The notes below the pieces were generated by a model. It searched no databases and was not told the origin of the DNA. It was given only the letters and a program-made list of their open reading frames with translations. A stretch of DNA of 64,000 nt from Cerrena zonata (lineage: Eukaryota > Basidiomycota > Agaricomycetes > Polyporales > Cerrenaceae): the NCBI GenBank assembly GCA_038087015.1, contig JASBNA010000042.1, positions 186,001 through 250,000 on the forward strand, given 5' to 3'. Positions within the stretch are counted from its first letter, which is position 1; every line of letters begins with the position of its first letter. Below, piece by piece: positions 31,719-42,166 of this stretch. A program made the translations under genes and the position numbers.

Positions 31719-32570
31719 ATGGTATCTAATAGAGTTTTGATTGGTTCTGTGGTTGGGAGTGTGTTTGGGTTTATGTTGCTTGTTGGGTTGCTTGTGGGAT
31801 TTTGCTGCTGTGTTGTAATTGATGTGCCTGGTAAGCGGGTAAAAATTACTGATTTGAGAATCATGATTGTTTCAAAGCTGAAGGTAGGAGACATCGAGCA
31901 GTTGAGCTCCGAGGAGGCGAAGGCAGTCGATGAAGATTTGAATTCGAGTGGCAACGGTTCAAGAAAGAAAGACGACCAAGCCAGTTTATTGAAGTTAGGT
32001 TCGATTAAAACCCAGGGCGGCGATGAAGGAACCGACCAATATGATAGTTTATCGCGTACTTTAGTAATACAAAAAATGCTACAAGAGAAGAGTCCGATCA
32101 AGCAAGTACGCGATCCCTATAGCGAAAGTGTGATTGAAGTTGGAGTGGTGGTAGTAGTGGTGAAGGAATTTCTGGGAAGCGAGGCCAATGAGTTTAAGAT
32201 GTTGCAAACGGGGGACTTGCTTAGAGTGATGAAATTCTATTATAAGGAACCTAAAAAGGAAAAACAAAGGGTGTTGCAACTTTCTAAGCAAAATGATCAG
32301 GAAGAACAAAGGGTGTTACAACTTTCTAAGCAAAATGATCAGGAAAAAGAATTTATTGATAATAATACAAAAGAAGAATTTATAGATCAGGATGATTTGA
32401 AATATGACCAGATATATTGTACAGGGGTGATATTGAACACTTATTTAGAGTATGATGGTGGATTATCAATAAGGTTTCGGCCAACGAGCGAAATAAGGGA
32501 TGCAGAATTGATGAAGGATTTCCCGTTGAGTTCAATATCGTTAGAAACCACGGTGCTTAGAAGCGTTTAA
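31719..32570 (+). CDS. Single-pass membrane protein with conserved C-terminal domain, unknown
   Basis: I do not recognise this gene. The 283-residue product has one N-terminal membrane segment (VLIGSVVGSVFGFMLLVGLLVGFCCCVV, residues about 6-33) followed by a basic stretch (PGKRVKITDLR), so the rest probably faces the cytosol. A C-terminal block (LQTGDLLRVMKFYY ... YCTGVILNTYLEYDGGL ... MKDFPLSSISLETTVL) looks like a small beta domain, perhaps SH3-like. Between its halves a 14-residue unit (EQRVLQLSKQNDQE type) is present twice. Its stop overlaps that of the convergent ADIP-like gene in TTAA. Membrane architecture recalls the Skg1/Aim20 group only loosely. Confidence 0.6.
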   Translation: MVSNRVLIGSVVGSVFGFMLLVGLLVGFCCCVVIDVPGKRVKITDLRIMIVSKLKVGDIEQLSSEEAKAVDEDLNSSGNGSRKKDDQASLLKLGSIKTQGGDEGTDQYDSLSRTLVIQKMLQEKSPIKQVRDPYSESVIEVGVVVVVVKEFLGSEANEFKMLQTGDLLRVMKFYYKEPKKEKQRVLQLSKQNDQEEQRVLQLSKQNDQEKEFIDNNTKEEFIDQDDLKYDQIYCTGVILNTYLEYDGGLSIRFRPTSEIRDAELMKDFPLSSISLETTVLRSV

Positions 32571-33657
32571 TTTGATTTGAATTGCTCATAAGATTTCCAA
32601 TCCTCTAAGGCTTTTATTGCCGATTGCCAATTGGAATAAAGAATATCATTTTCTTGTCTTAATTTTGAGATTGTTGGATCAGATGAAGTCGAATCGATTT
32701 GAGAATCAATTGAGTTGATCAAATCATTCAAATAATGGAAGTTTTTATAAACGTTATTGATCAACGGTTTAGATAAGATTTCAAAAGATTCAAGTTCGTC
32801 GGAGTCGTCATTCACAATTTGATTCAAGTCAATGATTTTAGACGGATTAGTCAAATTGATTAGATTCAAATTTTGGGAATTCTTATTGAAGATTTGTAAA
32901 TTTAAATTCGAAATGTATTCATTGAGTATTTTAATAAATTTTGAAAATTTAGAGTTTTCCTTCATTAATTTTGTAATTAGATCAGTTAACTGATTCAAGA
33001 TGTCCTCGTGTTGTTCAATGACCGCATTCGAGGAATCTTGCTGGGGCCCTGAATTATCGATGATTGGGTCGTTATCGAGTATAAGATTGAATTGATATCG
33101 GTATTTGATAATTTTCTATTTTCTAGAATTTGATTTTTCAATTGAGATATTTCAATATTTTTTCGTTTCAACTCAACGTTATACTTTATTTTCAAATCGT
33201 TGCACCAATTTTTCAACTTGACCAAGTCGTTATTCTGTAGTTTATTCAACTTGTTCAAGTCGTTGATTTTGATTTGCAATTGATTTTTGTCAATCGCTTC
33301 AAATTGATTATTTTTCAGTTGTAAATCGTTTAATTTGGCTTGTAATGATTCAACTTGTTTACTAAGACTTTCGATCTTGGAATCTTTACTCATGATCATT
33401 TTGTTAAACGACTTAGATTGCGATTGATGTCTCTCAATAGATTTTTGTAACGAGTATATTATATTAATGAAATTTTTATCGTTATTATAAATTTCTTCGG
33501 TGATATCTAAATTTTTCAACTTATCATCGGTTACAAGATCGTTCCAATTAATTGAATTGAAAAGTAGCGGAGTGCTGATATACCCCTTTGACTGCAACGT
33601 TGAGTTCAATAACTCCGATGCATTTTCAATGGCATCTATATCCAAATAATTTGACAT
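32567..33657 (-). CDS. ADIP/Msd1-type coiled-coil protein, frameshifted
   Basis: The start (33657, MSNYLDIDAIENASELLNSTLQSKGYISTPLLFNSINW) followed by a long coiled coil resembles the fungal ADIP family (SSX2IP in animals, Msd1 in fission yeast), which anchors microtubules at spindle poles. One A appears lost in the run at 33112-33115 (gene strand GAAAAT). Adding it continues the coil as KIIKYRYQFNLILDNDPIIDNS into the frame that ends at 32567, for about 363 residues. The second half is Asn/Leu-rich helix with no known motif. The family call is from pattern only. Confidence 0.55.
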
Positions 33658-33832
33658 TACTAGCAAAGAATAACTAGCTGATAATCTCTGTTGTTTTTTT
33701 TTTTTTTTTTTTCTTTTTTAGTGCACTACAAGAAATACAATTAACGTTTGAACTTTTTATTATCAATTCAATTGAACTAATAGAAAATCGTGGATAGTTG
33801 TCATACCTAATACATAAACGAATATATAGTCA

Positions 33833-34201
33833 TTAATGATGTTCTTCTGGTTCTTCAAAAACAAACCAATCTTCTTCAACTGGAGCAGATCCTTCGACTG
33901 GAGCTGCGGATTCAGTTTCAACTTCTGCAGATTCGTATGAAGCTAAACCATCAGCACTAACTTCTTCGGATGGTAAAGCTGGTTTTTGGGGTAAGTGGAA
34001 AGCTTTCACTGAAGCTTCTTGTTGTTCGGTTGAAATTGGAGTTGGTTTAAATTGTTTGATTTGACTAACGTACAAGTCAGAAATCAAGTTATTTCTTCTG
34101 CTTGCAACAGAAAATCTTCTAACAGACAAGTTCTGGCACCCGGTTAGTACGTCTTCTTCGAATCTCTTCTTTCTTATACATACAATTGAAGCTCTAAACA
34201 T
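33833..34201 (-). CDS. ATP14: ATP synthase subunit h, mitochondrial
   Basis: Peripheral-stalk subunit (h/F6) of mitochondrial F1Fo ATP synthase. The 122-residue product has a basic presequence, then RNNLISDLYVSQIKQFKPTPIS, FHLPQKPALPSEE and the acidic ending PVEEDWFVFEEPEEHH; the pattern DLY...PQKP.LP...EEDW is that of Atp14. Saccharomyces Atp14 is 124 residues. Confidence 0.9.
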   Translation of the reverse strand: MFRASIVCIRKKRFEEDVLTGCQNLSVRRFSVASRRNNLISDLYVSQIKQFKPTPISTEQQEASVKAFHLPQKPALPSEEVSADGLASYESAEVETESAAPVEGSAPVEEDWFVFEEPEEHH

Positions 34202-34365
34202 GGTTATTATCTAAAGTATTAACTAGTGCTTAAAATTTTATTCACTTTTTGTTGAGGTTTAAAAAATCAACCGAATTTCGGTAGCGGGTCGTGCGCGCAG
34301 CCACAAAAACCCGGGCTTGTTTTTTTATTGGTGGAGGGACTTTTTGTCCCACGGACACTACCCGT

Positions 34366-34377
34366 ACCTCCGTACAT
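34366..34377 (+). promoter_or_regulatory. Rap1-like element (ACCTCCGTACAT) before YHC1
   Basis: Follows ACCCGTAC directly and lies 81 bp before the YHC1 start. The following 70 bases are short repeats of CATTTATCTATAC type. Confidence 0.4.
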
Positions 34378-34457
34378 TTATTCATTTACATACATTTATA
34401 TACATTTGTCTATACCTTTATCTATACCTTTATCTATACATTTATCTATACGTTTAT

Positions 34458-34823
34458 ATGCCTAAGTACTATTGTGACTACTGCCGGTCGTACTTGACGC
34501 ACGACACCATGAGTGTGAGGAAGTCACACCTCCAAGGACGAAACCATATACGGTACTACTGCCAGTACTACGAAGCCAAAGCCAAAGAAACCAACGAATG
34601 GAATCCAAGTAAGTTCAAATATCAAGTGACGTTAGAGAAGTTGAATGAAAAAGTGCCGGGTCCATCACCGAAAGAGGAAGAAGAGGATAGTGAAGATGAA
34701 TACTATCTTCCACCACCACCGAATTTAAGCGAGATGCCCAATCCGCCGGCATCAGCGTATCGATATAGCGAAGAATATAACAAGGGGGTTAATAAATACG
34801 AGATACAGGAAACGATAATATAA
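34458..34823 (+). CDS. YHC1: U1 snRNP protein C
   Basis: U1-C stabilises pairing of U1 snRNA with the 5' splice site. The 121-residue product opens with the conserved matrin-type zinc finger [18 protein letters not shown]...HLQGRNH, with ligands Cys6, Cys9, His24 and His30, and continues [14 protein letters not shown]. The C-terminus is acidic and Pro-rich. The start at 34458 is fixed by the family (MPKYYC...); upstream in-frame codons are repeat leader. Shorter than Saccharomyces Yhc1 (231) but close to metazoan and fission-yeast U1-C. Confidence 0.93.
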   Translation: MPKYYCDYCRSYLTHDTMSVRKSHLQGRNHIRYYCQYYEAKAKETNEWNPSKFKYQVTLEKLNEKVPGPSPKEEEEDSEDEYYLPPPPNLSEMPNPPASAYRYSEEYNKGVNKYEIQETII

Positions 34824-34863
34824 AATATATATATTTATTATATACTAGCTATATAGGACGAGC

Positions 34864-35508
34864 TTATAAATCAGCGTCATCTTCATCAGGTAAAGGTAAA
34901 GCGGTGGCTTGTTCCATTTCTTGTTGATATTTTTGCATTAATTCAGCATCAACGTTAACTTCAGGAGGAGCCAAGGCAGGAGAAGCAACGAATTCTAATT
35001 GAGCATTACCAACCAATTTTCTAGCTAACCAAAGGAAAGGTTTTTCGAAGTTATAATTTGATTTAGCACTAATATCGTAATATTGTAAATTCTTCTTTCT
35101 ATGGAAAGTGATGGTTTTAGCCTTGACTTTACGTTCTTTGACATCAACCTTGTTACCACATAAAACAATTGGAATGTTTTCACAAACTCTAACTAAATCT
35201 CTATGCCAATTTGGAACATTTTTATAAGTAATTCTAGAAGTAACATCAAACATGATAATACCACATTGACCGTTGATATAATAACCGTCTCTCAATCCAC
35301 CGAATTTTTCTTGACCAGCAGTATCCCAAACATCAAATTTTAATTCCCCAAAATTGGTGTGGAAACCTAATGGATGGACTTCAACACCCAAAGTAGCAAT
35401 ATATTTTTTTTCGAATTCACCGGTTAAATGTCTTTTAACAAAAGTGGTTTTACCAGTACCACCATCACCAACTAAAACTAATTTGAAATTTGGAACTTCT
35501 TGTGCCAT
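34864..35508 (-). CDS. GSP1: Ran GTPase
   Basis: Small GTPase that powers nuclear import and export. 214 residues, with P-loop GDGGTGKT (14-21), switch [13 protein letters not shown] (from 61), NKVD (119-122), [13 protein letters not shown] and the acidic Ran C-terminus ending [11 protein letters not shown]. Identity with Ran is very high throughout; the gene has no intron. Confidence 0.98.
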   Translation of the reverse strand: MAQEVPNFKLVLVGDGGTGKTTFVKRHLTGEFEKKYIATLGVEVHPLGFHTNFGELKFDVWDTAGQEKFGGLRDGYYINGQCGIIMFDVTSRITYKNVPNWHRDLVRVCENIPIVLCGNKVDVKERKVKAKTITFHRKKNLQYYDISAKSNYNFEKPFLWLARKLVGNAQLEFVASPALAPPEVNVDAELMQKYQQEMEQATALPLPDEDDADL

Positions 35509-35656
35509 TTTGTAATTGATTGATTGTTTAGAAGAAGAAGGATTGAAATTATCAACGACGAATTTATAACTTTTTTATAAAAAAATGCGTGAAATTTTCA
35601 TCGATGATATAGACTTCCTAATCCGGTAGTCTGCAAACATTGCTTCATCCATAAAC

Positions 35657-36535
35657 ATACTACTATACATACTATACTATACATCTATACATACTATACA
35701 TACTATACATACTATACTTATTACTATACTTATACTACTATACATCTATACATACTATAAATACTATACTTATACTATTATACTGTACTATACTTATACT
35801 ACTCTACTATGCTTCTACTATATACTACTATACTATACTTATACTATACTTGTACTACTATACTATACTATACCATACCTATACTACACCTATACTATAC
35901 TACTATTCTTATACTACTATACTTAAACTACCATACTATACCCATACTATATTACTATACTTAAAGTACTGTACTTAAACTATACTACTACTATACTTAT
36001 ATTACTCTCCTTATGCTATACTTAAACTATACTATACTTAAACTATACTATACTTAAACTATACTATACTTATACTATACTATACTTATACTATACTACT
36101 ATACTTGTAATACTAAACTTATATATCTATACTTTACTATACTATACTATAAACTACTATACTATACTTATACTATATTACTATACTATAGTACTATGCT
36201 ATACCTATACTATACTACTGTACTTATACTCTACTTATACTGTACTTATACGATACTACACTTCTATTACTATACTTATACTACTTACTATACTATACTA
36301 TACTACAATTCTTATATTACTATACTTATACTACTATACTATACTGTACCTAATCTATACTTATACTATTATACTACTACTTATACTACTATACTTATAG
36401 TATACTTATACTAGTATACAATGCTATACTATACCTACTATACTATACTCAAACTACTATACTTAAACTATACTTATACATATACTACTATACTATACTA
36501 TACCCATACTTATACTATACCCATACTTATACGTA
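35657..36535. repeat. Degenerate TA-rich satellite (ACTATACTTATACT units)
   Basis: About 880 bp of degenerate ACTAT, ACTTAT and ACTATAC units without unique spacers. Frames open across it only because the units rarely encode stops in some phases. Confidence 0.85.
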
Positions 36536-36604
36536 CATCCTATAGCCATTACTCGACGTGATTGACTGCTTGAAATTGACTTACGCTAGCGCATGGCTTA
36601 TTGG

Positions 36605-36765
36605 TATACTTACTCTGTTTACACTGTATAATGTATTACACTGTATAATATATTACACTGTTTACACTGTCTACTCTGTATACTCTGTATACTCTGTATT
36701 TATTGTATACTCTGTATGTATTGTATGTATTGTATGTATACCCTGTATATCTTAGTATTCCCTGT
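36605..36765. repeat. TACTCTGTA / TGTATTGTA simple repeats
   Basis: Runs of ACTCTGTAT, ACACTGTATAAT and TGTATTG units, less regular than the neighbouring satellite but of similar kind. Confidence 0.7.
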
Positions 36766-37309
36766 ACTACAGTATACTCTACGGCTATAATTCAAAGGGC
36801 ACTCTGTGTCTGTTGACACTCTTTGTCCTTGCACCGAATCTGTGTTTACGTGGTCTAATAATAGACGCAATCTCCTACCCTCTCCCAGAGACAAGACATG
36901 GCCGCTATATAAACCAGGTGTAGACCGGGTGCTGGTAGAGGGTGGGAGCAGAAAGCATAACCAGTAAAGAAACCCAGACCCAAGTGAAGGAGTCAAAGTT
37001 CGTGTTGCGTGTCCCTGAAATCAGTTCAAAAATTGATTTTTGGATTTTTCTCTAAACCTTTTTTTACCCTTTAGGTTTGTTTTTCAGTCGAGTTTCCAGT
37101 TGGCGCTCTTTTAACACCTTGAGGTTTGGTTTTCTATCGTTCTTGCTGCTTGTATTGCTTGTATTACTTGCTTGTATTGCTTGTATCGCCATCGTTCATT
37201 CTATCGCTACCGCTGGACCGTTTGTTGTTAGCCGCTGACTTGTTGCTTGTTAACCGCTGACCTTCGCTTATTGCTTACTTTGGTTATTGAGTGCTGAGTT
37301 GAGTTACTA

Positions 37310-37385
37310 AGTTGAATTATTGTTGAGTCGAGTTATTGAGTACTGAGTCGAGTACTGAGTCGAGTTATTGAGTCGAGTTATCATT
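37310..37385. repeat. GAGTCGAGTTATTGAGT leader repeats
   Basis: Several copies of GAGTCGAGTTATTGAGT and GAGTACTGAGTCGAG lie within 80 bases upstream of the MRN1-like start, probably in its 5' leader. Confidence 0.5.
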
Positions 37386-37389
37386 CGTT

Positions 37390-40222
37390 ATGTATTCGGG
37401 AATGTATTATCCTCCAAGTCCTTTAAATGGTCAAACTCCAATAGGATACCCTTTCCAACCACCAGTGACCCCACTTGATTTAAACTATAGTCAATCAATG
37501 TTACCAACAAATTTGATCAATAGTCCTTATAATTATCCCAGTCCAATGAATCATATGAATCATATGAATCATATGAATCATTCTCCATACCTAACATCCT
37601 TACCATCAAATTCAAATTTAGATCAATTAAATTTATCAAGAACAATTATATTGAAAAATTTAAATGATGATTTATCTTTAAATGAATTATTAAATGAAAT
37701 AGATTACGGACCGATTGAATACGTGAAAATTTTCTCCAAACCAGCACCAAATCATATAAAAGATGTTACATGCTTGAAAACTTGCTATATATCATTTATA
37801 AATTCGAAAATATCTATTAATTTCCATTTAAAATACTGCAAGAATACAAATAACTTGAATAACTTGAAATTGAAATTGAAAAATTCAAAATATTTGAAAA
37901 TTCAATTAAATGAAGGTCCAAATCATTCAAATAATAACTCAACCATTAGCAAACAAGATTTCATCAAATTGAAAACTTTGAATTATATCTTGGATTCAAA
38001 TGCTACCAGATGTATCCTTATTAAAATCTCTTGTAATTCAGATTTTTTCTTGAAAAAAATTGAATCGGAAATCTTTAATCAAGGTTGTAAATTCGGTGAT
38101 ATTGAAGATTTTAAAATTAACTATAATGATTTACTGCAATATAATATCTTGATTCATTTCACTTCCATTGACGCTGCTATCAAAACTTATGAATTCTATA
38201 ATAAAAGAATTCAAATTGATAAACAAAATCAAATTGATAACGAAGGTAATTTAAATAATGAGTCCGGTTATAAATTCGTTTACGTTGGTTTCCATAAGGA
38301 TAGATGTGATCGAACAGTTATTGATAAACAAATCCATCAAACCTCTTCTTCCAATTCGGCTTCTTCTTCCTCAAAAGATGATGTGGAGTCCGATTTAGAT
38401 GATAATGTTTCAATGATTTCTTCAAATCATTTAAATTATCCTTCTCAATTTAATCTTTCAAATACTTCTTCTTCTATTTCAAATAATTATAATCCTGATC
38501 CCTTTAACGTTGGTAATAGAACCATTTATTTGGGTAATTTACATCCAAATACTACCATTGAAGAAATTGCCAATAACGTTAGAGCTGGTGGGTTGGTGGA
38601 ACAAATTAAATATCACCCCGATAAAAAAGTTTGTTTTATCACCTTTGTTGATCCAACTATAGCTTTGAAATTTTATTTAAATCATCAAGTTTTACATCAA
38701 TTAATCATTCATGGTTTTGATATTACCGTTGGGTGGGCTAAAAATCATAGTGGTCCTATCAATAGAGAAATCTCTTTGGCGGTAACTGCAGGTGCTTCTA
38801 GAAATGTATATATCGGTATTAAACTAATTAAAGATCAATCAAATAAAAAACAAATTCAAGAAGAAACCAAAAGAAAAATTCAATTACCAAATGATTTACA
38901 ATTACGTAAAGATTTTGAAAAATTCGGTGAATTAGAACAAATTAATTTTTATCATAATAAAGATTGTGGGTTCATAAATTTCTTAAATATTATGGATGCA
39001 ATAAGATTGGTTGAATTATTCGAAACTAAAAATGAATCTAAAATTAATAAAATCGCCGGTGATGATGATGATTCAAATCCGTTATCTTTTTATAATCGTT
39101 ATAAAAATTTTAAAATTAGTTTTGCTAAAGATAGATGTGGTAATCCTCCAAAATTCTCTTTTAAGAAGAAATTAAATAATAATTTTGGTCCGGCTGGTAA
39201 TACTATCTTGGATAATTCTGAATATAATAAATTCAAATCAAGACGTTCTAAAAAGAAAACTGAAAAACTGAATGATGATTTAATTGACAAATCTTCTGAT
39301 AAACAGATTGATAAGTCTTCTGAGAGCTTGACGGATTTAAATGATAAATCGTCCGATAAAGATACCTATAAATGAAGAAGCGGCAATGGTGTTTGGTATT
39401 ATTAGCGGTAATCCAGAAAATGCTTTTGGTATAACGGACGATAAAAATGAAATTGAAAATGGAAATGGAAATGCAATCGAAAATGAAATCGAAAATGAAA
39501 TCGAAAATGAAATCGAAAATGGAAATGAAAGTGAAAATGAAAATGGAAATGACAAAAATGAAAACATTCAAACTGAAGCTAATGACGGTGACGATGATGA
39601 AGATGATGATGATGATGACGATGACGATGATGATGTTTCAATCATTATTGGCTCAGATGATACTTCTTCCACCATTAATAAGAAAAATCCTAAAAATTTT
39701 TATAAAAATAATAATCAAAATAAACTGAGCTTATCCGATGGATTTGTTCGTGGTAGAAGATCAAGAAACTCTTCTACGGTTTCACTCAATTCAAATTATG
39801 CTAAATATTATCATCAACCTTCTAAATTTCATCAATCTCCTTATTTACATCACCAACCTATTTTCCCTCATCCTCCACCTTCTTCAAATGCTCCTCAATC
39901 AAATCAATTTTATTATTTACCAAATCATCAAAATTCAAGACCAATGTTATATAGTAATCATTCAGGTTATTTTAATCAAATGCCAATGCAACCTCTGGCT
40001 CCAATGCCTCACCATTCTTTTAATCATTTACCAAGCCCTCAATCAAAAAATTCACATTTAACTTCTGGTTCTCAAGTTATGGCTCAATATCTTGCTAAAT
40101 CTCAGCATGATAATTTATTATACGCTGCTAGTATTCTTTCAAATGATGTTGACATAGATGAAGATGCTTCAGATTATAGTTATAAGTCAAATAACCGTTC
40201 TAGACATAGTTCAAAACGTTAA
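37390..40222 (+). CDS. MRN1: Multi-RRM RNA-binding protein (Mrn1/Nab6 type), frameshifted
   Basis: Large RNA-binding protein of the Mrn1/Nab6 group. Tyr/Pro-rich N-terminus with four NHM repeats, then RRM-like blocks: RTIILKNLNDDLSLNELLNEI, RTIYLGNLHPNTTIEEIANNVRAGG and RNVYIGIKLI, followed by KISFAKDRCGNPPK. One extra base near 39358-39361 (AAAG) stops the first frame at 39375; the correct continuation IPINEEAAMVFGIISGNPENAFG and the tail follow in the next frame to 40222. The tail has NEIENEIEN repeats and a long Asp run. Combined length is about 943 residues. Confidence 0.82.
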
Positions 40223-40570
40223 TTTAAAACCTTGTTTGATTTCAAAAATTGTGACATTTATTATGTATCTATAAATTTATTAAACGTTTGTTTGGTTTAT
40301 GCCCTTTTCATTTGTGTGTTCTTCTCTTTAAAATTTAGTTTTCTAGTTGTGTCTTGTCTTTATAATTGTTTTATTCATGGAAAAATAGTGAAAAGCAGAT
40401 AACCCATTTCTTTTTTTTACTTTATTTTGTTTTATTGTTATATTCGGGTTTGAAATGGTTTATCATGCTTCGTTTTTTTTTTTTTCACCTTTGGGTTGAA
40501 GTAAAAGCTGGCTTTGCTTGATTACATTTACTTATAAATAGTAATTAATTATATTAATGTTTAGTAAAAA
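40223..40570. other. Convergent 3' region MRN1 / AVT1
   Basis: T-rich sequence with a T run near 40480; the 3' flanks of two convergent genes. Nothing else seen. Confidence 0.6.
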
Positions 40571-42166
40571 TTATATACTAGTATCATAGACAAATGAACT
40601 ATAAGTACCAATGATTGCACCGGAAATACTAATTAAAATACCAACTTTAATCGCAAGTTTTGTTAACTGACTCAACTCATCATTAAATAGTTTAAGATAA
40701 AATAATAATGGTAATGTAATACAAACAGTAAAACAAATTGCACTCCCTAAAAATGCAATAACTTGACCAAATGATGTGAAAGTAAATGATAAAATGAGAA
40801 TAAATATTGTAAATAAAACTCTACCAATAAACCTCTTCATCGAAAATGTTTTTTGACGAACTCCATCTTGATAAGTAATTTCTGTTTCGAAATTTAATGA
40901 AAATAAATTTTCATAAACTGTTATTAAAGGTCTTGTCACTAAAGGTATTTTTGAAATCGATAATAATCCCATTAAAGAACAAATTATTAGTATTAAAGAT
41001 TTGGAATTGTTTTTATTCAGCATAATATTTTTAATTAAAGAATCTTCACAATTTGAACCTTCCATCAAAAATCCAACTGAAGAAATTAAGTAATATAATG
41101 CAAAACTAAACGAAAAGGCAATATCACAACATTTGGAATATTTAGAAGGATGTTTCATATCTTTAATAAGTTCAGGTAAAACTATGTGTCCTCCCCATGG
41201 TGCCATCATTATACCTAAACTTAATAATACATCATTTAGGTTATTCGGAAATAAATAAGTAGATGCTGGCTTCAATAAAGATCCGGGTATTTCTCGTGTA
41301 AGTAATCCACTAACTATAATAGCTATTAAAACTCCTGATGTACAAACAACTCCGAAAATTGATAAAAATGATATAATATGCAACGGAATAAATGATGTAA
41401 TGAAAAGTATAAGTATTATAATACTTTTGAAAATTTTAATTGAAATATCAGGGAATAGTAAACTAAAAGAATCGCTAAAGATTAAAATTAATGATATTGT
41501 TGCACCAAATAAATCAATTGAAAAAATCAAAGTAATAATAAATTGAGCTTTACCTCCACCGTATAAGTTTGCAATATCTCCGTAACTAGTCAAATGAGGA
41601 TACTTTCTCATAATCTTACCCAAAATTTTACCAGTGTAATCAGTAACTATAGCACTTGATAATAGTAATAAGGTACCTAATATCCATCCACATAATTTGA
41701 ATCCAAACGGTAATGACAACATTGCAATACCCATCAAAGTATTTATCGAGTTGAATATCGTTTGAGGAGCAGTAGAATTACCACTGATAAGTCTTTCTGA
41801 AGTATTACTTAATTTACTATTTTGTCTTCCCAATAATAATGACGAATTTTCATCTTGAGGAAACTCAAAATTGTTAATTTGTTCACTTTCTGTTCCTTGT
41901 CTCGATAGGGTGTCAAAAATACGATTATTGTCAGGTTCTCCGAACTCTCCATTTGTAATGGGAGGTGAAGTAAGTGGTGAGATATCATCAATGGTATCAA
42001 TTGCTGGTTCAAATAGATTCAGACCTGAAAAGGACTGTGCCCTTTGAAAGGAGCTAACAAAATTATTAATCGAATTTCGTCCTCCTACATCTAAGAATGA
42101 TCTTCGCCTGGAATCTGGACTATTAATGTTAATGGGTGAACTGGAACTTGAAGATACTGCACTCAT
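40571..42166 (-). CDS. AVT1: Vacuolar amino-acid transporter Avt1 (AAAP family)
   Basis: A 531-residue transporter. A Ser-rich cytosolic N-terminus of about 130 residues precedes about eleven membrane segments starting SINTLMGIAMLSLPFGFKLCGW, the AAAP signature. In yeast, Avt1 exchanges protons for neutral amino acids into the vacuole. Conserved features include SYGDIANLYGG and MMAPWGGHIVLPELIKDMKHP. Other Avt members (Avt3/4) have different N-termini, so Avt1 fits best. Confidence 0.85.
   Translation of the reverse strand: MSAVSSSSSSPININSPDSRRRSFLDVGGRNSINNFVSSFQRAQSFSGLNLFEPAIDTIDDISPLTSPPITNGEFGEPDNNRIFDTLSRQGTESEQINNFEFPQDENSSLLLGRQNSKLSNTSERLISGNSTAPQTIFNSINTLMGIAMLSLPFGFKLCGWILGTLLLLSSAIVTDYTGKILGKIMRKYPHLTSYGDIANLYGGGKAQFIITLIFSIDLFGATISLILIFSDSFSLLFPDISIKIFKSIIILILFITSFIPLHIISFLSIFGVVCTSGVLIAIIVSGLLTREIPGSLLKPASTYLFPNNLNDVLLSLGIMMAPWGGHIVLPELIKDMKHPSKYSKCCDIAFSFSFALYYLISSVGFLMEGSNCEDSLIKNIMLNKNNSKSLILIICSLMGLLSISKIPLVTRPLITVYENLFSLNFETEITYQDGVRQKTFSMKRFIGRVLFTIFILILSFTFTSFGQVIAFLGSAICFTVCITLPLLFYLKLFNDELSQLTKLAIKVGILISISGAIIGTYSSFVYDTSI

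Larger units (their letters stand above)
35509..37389. other. Large repeat-bearing intergenic region GSP1-MRN1
   Basis: No gene is supported. It contains the TA-rich satellite at 35657-36535, a second TGTATACTC-type repeat at 36605-36765, and a T/G-rich leader with GAGTCGAGTTATTGAGT repeats (37310-37385) immediately before the MRN1-like gene. Confidence 0.6.

Noticed and set aside
35657..36535. CRISPR-like array in the satellite
   Set aside because: Units are continuous and degenerate, with no unique spacers, and the genome is eukaryotic.
39447..39728. Met/Lys-rich 93-codon frame
   Set aside because: Another phase of the repeat-bearing tail of the MRN1-like gene.
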